Source: Vulcanimicrobiota bacterium (GTDB taxonomy: Bacteria > Vulcanimicrobiota > Vulcanimicrobiia > Vulcanimicrobiales > Vulcanimicrobiaceae). From it: a stretch of 5,813 nt of DNA. The notes beneath the pieces are model-generated. The model did no database searches. It was not told the origin of the DNA and saw only the letters and a list, made by a program, of their open reading frames with translations. How positions within the stretch are numbered: the stretch's first letter is position 1; each line of letters opens with the position of its first letter. The position numbers were made by a program, and so were the translations under genes. The stretch lies in NCBI GenBank assembly GCA_019233165.1, contig JAFAMS010000179.1:1-5813 (forward strand). Direction: 5' to 3'. Positions 1-4,935 of this stretch are shown in pieces.

Positions 1-132
1 GGTTTCCTTGGCCTTTGTTGTCGTCGTCTCAATGCGCTCGTGCAAAAAGAACGACGTCGCAAGATTGCGCAGCAGCGCTTTGCGATGTCCGTCCGTTCGC
101 GACAGACGCTTGTTGGCGATTTGATGCGGCAT
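1..132 (-). CDS. rplQ: 50S ribosomal protein L17, N-terminal part (3' end outside window)
   Basis: L17 is a large-subunit ribosomal protein that binds 23S rRNA, and its gene normally closes the alpha operon directly after rpoA. The 44 visible residues start [20 protein letters not shown] and continue through [23 protein letters not shown]. This matches the L17 N-terminus, in which a basic segment is followed by a HR.A(L/M).RN(L/M) helix and then the HE.I.TT..KAKE stretch. The ATG lies 11 bases after the rpoA stop and has no clear Shine-Dalgarno, so translation is probably coupled to rpoA. The gene runs off the low-coordinate edge, so the C-terminal half of the protein is not seen. Identification rests on sequence pattern plus its position behind rpoA. 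Confidence 0.95.
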   Translation of the reverse strand, partial: MPHQIANKRLSRTDGHRKALLRNLATSFFLHERIETTTTKAKET

Positions 133-143
133 GGTACGGGTCA

Positions 144-1070
144 CTACGACTGGCGCAGCGAGAGTCCCCTTTCGTCCAGAACGGCTTTGATCTCATCCAG
201 AGACTTCTTGCCGAAGTTGCGCATTTTGATGATCTCGTCCTCGGTCATGTCGAGCAGCTCGGAAACCTTCGAGATTCCGGCTCGTTTCAGACAGTTGAAC
301 GAGCGGACAGAGAGGTTCAGCGTCTCGACGGGGATGTCCCATTCAGACGCCGGCGCGGTTGCGACCGGCTTCTCTTCGGTCGAGAAATCGATGAAGAGTT
401 GCATCTGTTCGGTGAGAATTTGCGCCGCCGTTGTGAGCGCTTCGTCCGGCGTGATCGAACCGTTCGTTTCGATTTCAAGCGTCAGACGGTCGAAGTCGAC
501 CGATTGACCGACTCGCGTGTCGTCGCCGGTGAAATTGACTTTGCGAATCGGCGAGAAGATCGAATCCATCGGGATGAGACCGATCATATGCTCGACGTTC
601 CGCTGCCGGTCAGCCGTCACGTAGCCGCGATGTTTCTCGACACCGATCTCCATCGAGATCTTGGCGTCGCGCTTCGTCAGCGTCGCGATGTGATAGTCGG
701 GTTGCAGGATCTCGACGTCCGCGTCCGGCGTGATGTCGCCGGCCGTGACCTCGCGGTTCCCGGAGACCGACAGCGTGAGCACCTTGGGCGCATCGCTGTT
801 CAGCTTGACCGGGAGGCCTTTGAGGTTCAGTAACAAGTTGGTCGTGTCTTCGACCACGCCGGGGATCGTCGAGAACTCGTGCAAGACGCCGTCGATCTTG
901 ACGTACGTCACGGCGGTACCGGGGATCGACGAGAGCAAGACGCGCCGGAGCGCGTTGCCGAGCGTGATACCGAAGCCGCGCTCGAGCGGCTCGATGACGA
1001 ACTTCGCGTAGTTGTCGCGGCGCTCGCGGATCTCGATCTGCGCGCCGGCGGGGGTTTCCAGAACGGTCAT
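144..1070 (-). CDS. rpoA: DNA-directed RNA polymerase subunit alpha
   Basis: This is the alpha subunit, whose dimer scaffolds assembly of core RNA polymerase and whose C-terminal domain contacts UP-element DNA and activators. The 308-residue product has the usual length. The N-terminal domain spans about residues 1-229 and includes the highly conserved [19 protein letters not shown] segment (33-51) and [12 protein letters not shown] (111-122). A short flexible linker (about 230-245, Thr/Ala/Pro rich) leads to the C-terminal domain (about 246-306). That domain carries [16 protein letters not shown] and the helix-hairpin-helix segment [12 protein letters not shown]; Arg256 corresponds to the DNA-contacting Arg265 of E. 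coli alpha. The ATG start gives the standard alpha N-terminus. The gap behind rpsD is 103 bases, longer than usual, with only an AAGGA 14 bases upstream, so the ribosome binding site is poor. It is followed closely by rplQ. Confidence 0.98.
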   Translation of the reverse strand: MTVLETPAGAQIEIRERRDNYAKFVIEPLERGFGITLGNALRRVLLSSIPGTAVTYVKIDGVLHEFSTIPGVVEDTTNLLLNLKGLPVKLNSDAPKVLTLSVSGNREVTAGDITPDADVEILQPDYHIATLTKRDAKISMEIGVEKHRGYVTADRQRNVEHMIGLIPMDSIFSPIRKVNFTGDDTRVGQSVDFDRLTLEIETNGSITPDEALTTAAQILTEQMQLFIDFSTEEKPVATAPASEWDIPVETLNLSVRSFNCLKRAGISKVSELLDMTEDEIIKMRNFGKKSLDEIKAVLDERGLSLRQS

Positions 1071-1173
1071 GGTGACGGTGTAGGTCCTTTGTTGCCGCTT
1101 CCGTTATCCGCCGCGCAGCTGCTTTCGCGCAGCGACGCGACGATCGGACGTCTAGCGGCGGCGATGGGAGAGA

Positions 1174-1830
1174 TTAACGAGAGTAGAACTCGACGATGAG
1201 CTGTTCGTCGACGGGTGTGTCGATTTGCTCGCGCGACGGGAGCGAAAGCATCTTTGCCGTCAGATCCGCTTCGTTGAAATCGAGCCACTCGGGATGGCGG
1301 CGGTTCTTGGCGGCTTCGGCATTGGCTTGGAAGATCGTCGAGCTCTTCGAGCGCTCGGCGATCGAAACGACGTCGCCGGGCTTGAGGATGTACGAAGGGA
1401 TGTTGACGAGCTTCTGGTTCACCTTGAAGTGACGGTGCGTGACGAGCTGGCGAGCCTGCGCCCGAGACGACGCGAGGTTCAAGCGGTAGACGACGTTGTC
1501 CAGCCGCCGCTCCAGCAGCTGCAGGAACGTCCGTCCGGTTTGTCCCGGGACGCGCGCGGCTTCGCGGAAATAGTTCTCGAATTGCGCTTCGTGGACGCCG
1601 TAGTACTTGCGCATCTTCTGCTTCTCGCGCAGCTGACGGCCGTACTCCGAGACCTTCTGGCGCGACTTGCCCTGCGTCTTTTGCCCGGGCGCAGTACCGC
1701 GCCGCTCGACCGCGCACTTTTTCGAGAGGCAGCGGTCGCCTTTGAGAAACAGCTTGATCTTTTCGCCGGTCTTGCTGGCGGCCGTCTCGCGACGACAGAT
1801 CCGGCAGACGGGTCCGGTATAACGAGCCAT
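1174..1830 (-). CDS. rpsD: 30S ribosomal protein S4, four-cysteine (zinc-binding) type
   Basis: S4 is a primary 16S rRNA binding protein that nucleates 30S assembly; in several bacteria it also represses its own operon. The 218-residue product has the canonical start [15 protein letters not shown] and ends LIVEFYSR. Cys9, Cys12, Cys34 and Cys39 form the CxxC...CxxxxC set of the zinc-binding class. The loop between the two cysteine pairs is 21 residues; from memory the Thermus protein has 13, so this loop is about 8 residues longer. The S4 RNA-binding domain occupies about residues 108-172 ([20 protein letters not shown]). The ATG is preceded by GGAGG with a 5-base spacer, and that Shine-Dalgarno overlaps the rpsK stop codon by one base, so the two genes are tightly coupled. 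Confidence 0.98.
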   Translation of the reverse strand: MARYTGPVCRICRRETAASKTGEKIKLFLKGDRCLSKKCAVERRGTAPGQKTQGKSRQKVSEYGRQLREKQKMRKYYGVHEAQFENYFREAARVPGQTGRTFLQLLERRLDNVVYRLNLASSRAQARQLVTHRHFKVNQKLVNIPSYILKPGDVVSIAERSKSSTIFQANAEAAKNRRHPEWLDFNEADLTAKMLSLPSREQIDTPVDEQLIVEFYSR

Positions 1831-1835
1831 CCCCG

Positions 1836-1840
1836 CCTCC
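1836..1840 (-). promoter_or_regulatory. rpsD Shine-Dalgarno (GGAGG)
   Basis: GGAGG sits 5 bases before the rpsD ATG and shares one base with the rpsK TAG stop codon. It fixes the S4 start and implies that ribosomes ending rpsK re-initiate on rpsD. Confidence 0.85.
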
Positions 1841-2235
1841 TAAACCCGGCGCCGCTTCGGCGGGCGGCAGCCGTTGTGCGGGATCGGCGTTACGTCCTTG
1901 ATGAGCGTGATCTCGAGCCCCGCGGCTTGCAAGGAACGGATCGCCGCTTCGCGGCCGGCGCCGGGGCCTTTGACGTAGACCTCGCACGACTTCATCCCGT
2001 GCTCCATCGCCTTGCGCGCGACCGCTTCGGCGGCCATCTGCGCGGCAAACGGAGTCGACTTCTTCGAACCTTTGAAACCGAGGTTGCCGGCGGAAGCCCA
2101 GGCGATCGTGCTGCCCTGGTTGTCGGTGATGGTAACGATCGTGTTGTTGAAGGAAGAGTGAATGTGCGCGACGCCGTTGCCGACGTTCTTGAACTCGCGC
2201 TTCTTCCGCGTCTTTTGTTGTTTCTTGACGGCCAA
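1840..2235 (-). CDS. rpsK: 30S ribosomal protein S11
   Basis: S11 lines the platform of the small subunit near the mRNA exit region. The 131-residue product carries the family hallmarks: [17 protein letters not shown] (about 22-38), the [14 protein letters not shown] segment, [15 protein letters not shown] and the C-terminal [13 protein letters not shown]. The start codon is TTG: it follows GGAG with a 6-base spacer, gives the standard MAVKKQ N-terminus, and an in-frame TAA lies six codons upstream with no other start codon between. Unlike in most bacteria, rpsM is not directly upstream; five unrelated genes intervene. The gene is the first of a downstream unit rpsK-rpsD-rpoA-rplQ that seems to have its own promoter and a long structured leader. 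Confidence 0.98.
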   Translation of the reverse strand: MAVKKQQKTRKKREFKNVGNGVAHIHSSFNNTIVTITDNQGSTIAWASAGNLGFKGSKKSTPFAAQMAAEAVARKAMEHGMKSCEVYVKGPGAGREAAIRSLQAAGLEITLIKDVTPIPHNGCRPPKRRRV

Positions 2236-2241
2236 ACGAAA

Positions 2242-2245
2242 CTCC
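2242..2245 (-). promoter_or_regulatory. rpsK Shine-Dalgarno (GGAG) supporting a TTG start
   Basis: GGAG lies 6 bases upstream of the TTG codon that begins the S11 reading frame. Its spacing supports the TTG start, and no ATG or GTG in frame could replace it without losing the conserved S11 N-terminus. Confidence 0.75.
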
Positions 2246-2400
2246 GATGTTTATCCTGCCCCGGACGGAAACGAGCCGGGGTGTCGTCGCCTCGACCGAA
2301 TCAGCCTGACGGAAGCCGTCCGACCTGATACCTCGACCGCCCGGCGAAAGCGGCCCGGGCCTCTGCGCCCGCTGTTTGCCGCGGACGGGCACAAAGACGC

Positions 2401-2424
2401 GTTAGCTGCCCGGAGGCAGCCAAC
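2401..2424 (-). promoter_or_regulatory. 10-bp hairpin with UCCG tetraloop at the predicted 5' end of the rpsK mRNA
   Basis: Two 10-base arms (2415-2424 and 2401-2410) pair throughout with one G-U, around a UCCG loop closed by a C-G pair. This belongs to the exceptionally stable UNCG tetraloop class. It begins where transcription from the TTGACA/TAGAGT promoter would start, so it would cap the mRNA 5' end and could protect it from decay. No T-run follows on the minus strand, so it does not look like an intrinsic terminator. Confidence 0.6.
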
Positions 2425-2429
2425 GGCTC

Positions 2430-2459
2430 ACTCTAGCAAACGCGCGGCGCCGCTGTCAA
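2430..2459 (-). promoter_or_regulatory. sigma-70-type promoter for rpsK-rpsD-rpoA-rplQ
   Basis: A perfect -35 box TTGACA (2454-2459) is followed after 18 bases by TAGAGT (2430-2435), which matches four of the six -10 consensus positions including the key T, A and final T. The predicted start is about 6-7 bases further, near 2423-2424. The -35 box overlaps the TGA stop codon (2456-2458) of the preceding small gene. A separate promoter makes sense because rpsK no longer follows rpsM directly. This is the best promoter-like sequence I found in the window; it is a visual match, not a scored one. Confidence 0.65.
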
Positions 2460-2824
2460 CGGGTCGAGATCCCTGTCGTGAACGGGTTGTTTTGCTGCGC
2501 CGACTCGGGAGCCGTTACCGCCGAGCTCGAGCTCGAACCGCTCGCGGCTCCGGTTCCGCCGCCAGGCGCTGAGCCGCTCTGAGCCGGCGTTTGATCGCTT
2601 CCGGCCTGGCTGCCGGCCGGCACCGCGCTTTTGGCGGGGGCCGGTTGCGCGTTGTTCTGAGGATAGTAGAGCTCGGTGTCGACCGTTTGTCCCGTGGTCG
2701 GCCGCGGCGTCGGGCCCGCGGGAGGCTGCCGCACCCCGCCATAGGCAGTGACGACCGCAATAAAAATTGCGATCGCAACGACCCCGCTTAGCACCGATAC
2801 GGCGCCCCACGTTCGGCTCGACAT
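2456..2824 (-). CDS. small membrane-anchored protein with Pro/Ala/Ser/Gly-rich tail, function unknown
   Basis: I do not recognise a family. The 122-residue product has a short N-terminus (MSSRTWG), one strongly hydrophobic segment at about residues 8-28 (VSVLSGVVAIAIFIAVV), and then a low-complexity tail. The tail is rich in Pro, Ala, Gly, Ser, Gln and Thr and includes a six-residue SGSSSS-type run near 95-101. There is no lipobox cysteine and no cysteine anywhere, and no obvious signal peptidase site, so a single-pass anchor with the tail outside the cytoplasm is the likely topology. The ATG is preceded immediately by AAAAGGG, too close for a normal Shine-Dalgarno. The reading frame is supported by the hydrophobic-then-hydrophilic pattern and by its fit between neighbours. 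Its stop codon lies inside the -35 box of the rpsK promoter. It resembles the preceding gene in general architecture, which suggests related roles at the cell envelope. Confidence 0.7.
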   Translation of the reverse strand: MSSRTWGAVSVLSGVVAIAIFIAVVTAYGGVRQPPAGPTPRPTTGQTVDTELYYPQNNAQPAPAKSAVPAGSQAGSDQTPAQSGSAPGGGTGAASGSSSSSAVTAPESAQQNNPFTTGISTR

Positions 2825-2850
2825 CCCTTTTGTTAGATTCCGCTTCCGAG

Positions 2851-2872
2851 CCCGGGGTTCAGGTCCCCTGGG
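2851..2872 (-). other. intergenic hairpin between the two low-complexity genes
   Basis: A GGGG/CCCC stem around a 7-base loop is extended by a further CCC/GGG after a single bulged A, seven pairs in all. It lies about 26 bases upstream of the small gene's ATG. No T-run follows, so it is not a standard terminator; it may affect mRNA stability or read-through, or be chance in GC-rich DNA. Confidence 0.3.
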
Positions 2873-2907
2873 GCGTGAGGCGGCGCACGCTTGGGTGAAG
2901 ACCGGGC

Positions 2908-3681
2908 TTACCGCCCTGCGCCTGCTCCCACCCCCGTCGTCCCCGCCGCCCCGGTCCCGGTCGTCCCGGTCGTCCCGGTGGTCCCCGTCGCGCCGGTGCC
3001 GGTCGTAGCCGAGCCGTTGGTGGCCGCGCCGTTCGTCGTTGCGCCGCTCGTAGTCCCGTTGGTCCCGGTACCGGTTGTCGTCCCATTCGTCGACGTCGCA
3101 CCGTTCGTCGTGCTACCGCTCGTCGAACCGCGCTGCGAACCGTTGAGCAGCGGCGAGCTGTTGACGGTGTTTTGCGTCGACGCGTTCGGTTGCGTCGCCC
3201 CGTTCGTCGTCGTACTCCCGGTGTTTCCGGCTGAATTCGTGGTCCCAGTGTCGGTGTTGGTGCCGCCGGATCCGGCGCTGCCGGCGCCCTGGGCCGACGT
3301 CGCGGTCCCACCCGAGCCTGAGGCCGCGTTGCCGCCGCCGAGCGAGCCGCCGCTCCCATTTACCGTGCCGCCTTGTGGTGCCGCGCCGGTCGTAGTCCCG
3401 CCGCCGCCCGAGGTTCCGCCACCAGACGTCGTCGCCGGCGAGCCGCTATAATCGGTCCCGTTTTGCACCGGGTACGTTTGCGGCACGCTCGTGTTCGCCC
3501 CGTCGCGCCACGCGATCATCGTCAACACGATGAACAGCGCGCCGACCGCCGCGAACAGCGCATACGCCTGACGGCCGGTTAATCGCGCGATGGGGTTTTC
3601 AAGCGGTCCGTGAGTCGCGTCGATCCGCGCGAACCACTCGTTCATCCCGCCGAAAGGGTCGGTACGTTGTGTTGACGCCAT
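2908..3681 (-). CDS. membrane-anchored protein with long Gly/Thr/Ser/Asn-rich tail, function unknown
   Basis: I do not recognise a family. The 257-residue product (from the ATG that begins MASTQRTDPF) has a cytoplasmic-looking N-terminus of about 38 residues with charged and aromatic positions (NEWFARIDATHGPLENP). One membrane helix follows at about 39-58 (AYALFAAVGALFIVLTMIAW). The remaining roughly 200 residues are almost only Gly, Thr, Ser, Asn and Ala, with recurring TNG triplets (about 192-223) and GTT triplets near the C-terminus (about 233-242). There is no cysteine. This predicts a type II single-pass protein with a disordered, extracytoplasmic tail, perhaps a wall- or surface-exposed spacer or a glycosylation substrate; that is inference. 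The start has no Shine-Dalgarno. A second ATG (residue 13) could also be used. The conserved-looking N-terminus and anchor suggest this part carries the specific function. Confidence 0.75.
   Translation of the reverse strand: MASTQRTDPFGGMNEWFARIDATHGPLENPIARLTGRQAYALFAAVGALFIVLTMIAWRDGANTSVPQTYPVQNGTDYSGSPATTSGGGTSGGGGTTTGAAPQGGTVNGSGGSLGGGNAASGSGGTATSAQGAGSAGSGGTNTDTGTTNSAGNTGSTTTNGATQPNASTQNTVNSSPLLNGSQRGSTSGSTTNGATSTNGTTTGTGTNGTTSGATTNGAATNGSATTGTGATGTTGTTGTTGTGAAGTTGVGAGAGR
2951..2992. repeat. imperfect 9-bp tandem repeat inside the low-complexity gene
   Basis: Plus-strand units CCGGTCGTC (2957-2965 and 2966-2974) are followed by CCGGTGGTC (2975-2983) and more diverged copies on both sides. 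In the minus-strand gene they encode consecutive Gly-Thr-Thr triplets near the C-terminus. Such repeats can expand or contract by replication slippage, so tail length may differ between strains. Confidence 0.6.
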
Positions 3682-3690
3682 AGCGGCGGT

Positions 3691-3696
3691 AGTGTA
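3691..3696 (-). promoter_or_regulatory. possible -10 element (TACACT) close to the start of the Gly/Thr-rich protein gene
   Basis: TACACT matches four of six -10 consensus bases and ends 9 bases before the ATG at 3681, which lacks a Shine-Dalgarno. That spacing is what a leaderless transcript would show. No convincing -35 box stands 16-18 bases upstream, so this is a weak call. Confidence 0.2.
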
Positions 3697-3733
3697 CCCG
3701 CAGCCGGGCACGGCTAGACCCTTGGCTTGTTGC

Positions 3734-3753
3734 CCGCTCCCCGACCCGAGCGG
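3734..3753 (-). other. hairpin just after the PilZ gene stop codon
   Basis: CCGCTC and GAGCGG arms (6 bp, 8-base loop) start 5 bases beyond the TAA of the PilZ gene. On the minus strand no T-run follows, so it is at best a weak terminator or an mRNA 3'-end stabiliser; it may mark the end of the rpsM-led transcript. Confidence 0.3.
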
Positions 3754-3758
3754 CGAAT

Positions 3759-4421
3759 TTAGAGTACGACGAGCTCTTCGCCGCTGTCGTCGAAACGAAA
3801 TTGCGTCGAGTAACGCGTCTCCCGGCCGTTCGCCAAGACCTTGGAGTGGATCGTTAGCTTGTGAAAAGGTCTTCCGGCGACGTGCGTAACGCCGCAGTAG
3901 TCGAACGTCACGTCTTGCGGCGCTTTGACGCTGCCGGGCGGCAGACGACCTCGTTGCGAGAGCTCCGCGAGCAGCCGCTCGCGGAAAGGCGCCGGGATCA
4001 GCTTCGCGATCTCGCCGTCGCGCATCCGAATCGTCGCGACGAGATCGTCCTCGGACGTGATCGTCTTCTTCCCGGTGATCCACCGCATCAGCGCGTCCCA
4101 ATCGTCCGTGCCGATGCGAACGAATTGAAGGCCGTAGCTGTACGCGCGCTTTCCGTTACGCGTCGTCTCGACGTTCCAAACGGGGAAGACGCGCACGGTA
4201 ATCGCTTTCCCGTCCAGGTCGAGCCGGACGTCGAACGTTACCGCGGCAAGCTGCTTCTCGATGACGACCCCGAGGCCGCCCCCGCTCGCGTCGACGCCGT
4301 ATGCAGGCTGCCACGTACGACCGTCGATCGAATATTGCGCTGCGTAGTCTTTTCGCACGCGCGGAAACCGGCGCCGGTTCTCATCCCGGCCGGCAAACCA
4401 CCCAATGAGCTCTGCCAGCAT
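3759..4421 (-). CDS. PilZ-domain protein (predicted cyclic di-GMP receptor) with uncharacterised C-terminal half
   Basis: PilZ domains bind cyclic di-GMP and relay it to motility, adhesion or polysaccharide machinery. The 220-residue product shows both binding motifs: RRFPR (RxxxR, residues 17-21) and DASGGG (D/NxSxxG, residues 44-49). A typical PilZ strand YGLQFVRI (96-103) follows. Residues about 120-220 have no domain I recognise; they begin with a charged helical stretch (MRDGEIAKLIPAPFRERLL) and end in a beta-like segment rich in Thr, Tyr and Phe. There is no signal peptide or membrane helix, so it is cytoplasmic. I chose the ATG at 4421 over the GTG three codons upstream because GGAGGT lies 7 bases before the ATG and overlaps that GTG. 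It lies 37 bases after the VOC gene. Its output partner cannot be told from the sequence. Confidence 0.9.
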   Translation of the reverse strand: MLAELIGWFAGRDENRRRFPRVRKDYAAQYSIDGRTWQPAYGVDASGGGLGVVIEKQLAAVTFDVRLDLDGKAITVRVFPVWNVETTRNGKRAYSYGLQFVRIGTDDWDALMRWITGKKTITSEDDLVATIRMRDGEIAKLIPAPFRERLLAELSQRGRLPPGSVKAPQDVTFDYCGVTHVAGRPFHKLTIHSKVLANGRETRYSTQFRFDDSGEELVVL

Positions 4422-4428
4422 TTGACAC

Positions 4429-4434
4429 ACCTCC
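4429..4434 (-). promoter_or_regulatory. Shine-Dalgarno (GGAGGT) that sets the PilZ gene start
   Basis: GGAGGT stands 7 bases before the ATG at 4421. It overlaps the alternative upstream GTG, which therefore cannot be the start served by this site. Together with the rpsD site it is one of the two strongest ribosome binding sites in the window, implying efficient independent initiation. Confidence 0.8.
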
Positions 4435-4458
4435 GCCCAATGCCGTCAGGGGATAGTT

Positions 4459-4935
4459 CTAGCCGCCGAACGCCCCGCCTGCCTCGATCACCTCGCCCCG
4501 CTCGTCGAGCCGAATCGCGACGCCGTCGTCGGGCGAGCGCCGGTACGCGATCTCGAGCGCGTTACCGCTGGGGTCCTTGAAGAACACGGCGTAGTATTTT
4601 TCGTACGAATAGGGGATCTCGGGACCCTCGATCGCACTTGCGCCCGCGCCGGCAACGATCTTCGCGAGGCGGTCGACGTCCGCGGGCGTCTCGGCGGCAA
4701 ACGCGATGCGGCTCTCGTTCGGCTTGTGCGAGCGATCCTCGTGGATCCCGAAGAAACGGCGAGAACCGCCGGAGCGATGCGCTTCGTAGTATTCGACGCC
4801 GTTCTCGGAGGTTTTGACCTCGCTCAGGCCCAGCTCGGGCATCAGAACGTCGTAAAACCGTCGCGCCGCAGCGATGTCGCGAACGCGCGCGTCGACGTGA
4901 TCGTAGCCGACGAAGAGAGCGCGCCGCTCGCTCAC
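4459..4935 (-). CDS. VOC-superfamily (glyoxalase/bleomycin-resistance fold) protein
   Basis: VOC proteins are built from beta-alpha-beta-beta-beta modules and include metal-dependent lyases, dioxygenases and drug-binding proteins. The 158-residue product has one pair of such modules. Module one opens with YDHVDARVRDIAAARRFYDVLMPELGL (residues 11-37) and module two contains ESRIAFAAETPADVDRL, ending in the signature YYAVFFKDPSGNALEIAY (114-131). His13 and Glu128 fit two of the usual metal ligands, but the position where relatives have His before (I/V)AF is Arg76, so canonical metal binding is doubtful. The GTG start shares GTGA with the stop codon of the amidotransferase gene, a 4-base overlap that implies translational coupling. 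A longer reading frame reaches upstream, but it would lie entirely inside the neighbour and adds no VOC sequence. Substrate unknown. Confidence 0.85.
   Translation of the reverse strand: MSERRALFVGYDHVDARVRDIAAARRFYDVLMPELGLSEVKTSENGVEYYEAHRSGGSRRFFGIHEDRSHKPNESRIAFAAETPADVDRLAKIVAGAGASAIEGPEIPYSYEKYYAVFFKDPSGNALEIAYRRSPDDGVAIRLDERGEVIEAGGAFGG

Larger units (their letters stand above)
2236..2424 (-). promoter_or_regulatory. structured 5' leader of the rpsK-rpsD-rpoA-rplQ mRNA, candidate ribosomal-protein control region
   Basis: From the predicted transcription start near 2423-2424 to the rpsK start there are about 190 non-coding bases. Read as minus-strand RNA, five non-overlapping hairpins can be drawn. 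The first is 2401-2424, 10 bp including one G-U pair. The second pairs 2386-2392 with 2365-2371, 7 bp with one G-U pair. The third pairs 2355-2360 with 2339-2344, 6 bp. The fourth is two-tiered, with outer 2325-2329/2300-2304 and inner 2316-2320/2308-2312, 5 bp each. The fifth pairs 2276-2281 with 2259-2264, 6 bp, ending 13 bases before the Shine-Dalgarno. Ribosomal protein operons often carry such leaders as binding sites for a product such as S4; assigning that role here is inference. Short stems arise easily in GC-rich DNA, so only the first hairpin is strong on its own. Confidence 0.45.

Noticed and set aside
1225..2328. A 367-codon plus-strand open frame opposite rpsD and rpsK
   Set aside because: It is antisense to two conserved ribosomal protein genes, and its Arg/Leu/Asp-rich product has no recognisable motif.
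2290..2339. Direct repeat CCTCGACCG (2290-2298 and 2331-2339) as an operator
   Set aside because: Nine bases in GC-rich DNA can recur by chance, and the copies flank the two-tier leader hairpin rather than the promoter.
1067..2392. A 441-codon open frame on the minus strand across rpsK and rpsD
   Set aside because: It is out of frame with the unmistakable S11 and S4 genes, is Arg/Pro/Gly rich in the way shadow frames of GC-rich genes are, and has no recognisable domain.
2854..2868. T-arm-like stem-loop (GGGG TTCAGGT CCCC) on the plus strand, suggesting a tRNA
   Set aside because: The loop lacks the conserved A at position 58, and no acceptor, anticodon or D arms can be drawn around it.
2891..3451. 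Plus-strand frame encoding a Val/Pro repeat protein
   Set aside because: It is the antisense reading of the Gly/Thr repeats; the minus-strand frame has a proper membrane segment and a sensible non-repetitive N-terminus, while this one has neither.
3734..3753. Intrinsic terminator after the PilZ gene
   Set aside because: A 6-bp stem is present, but no T-run follows on the minus strand, so I list it only as a hairpin.
3682..4101. Upstream extension of the Gly/Thr-rich protein frame into the PilZ gene
   Set aside because: The extension runs out of frame through the PilZ gene, is Arg-rich shadow sequence, and contains no supporting ribosome binding site.
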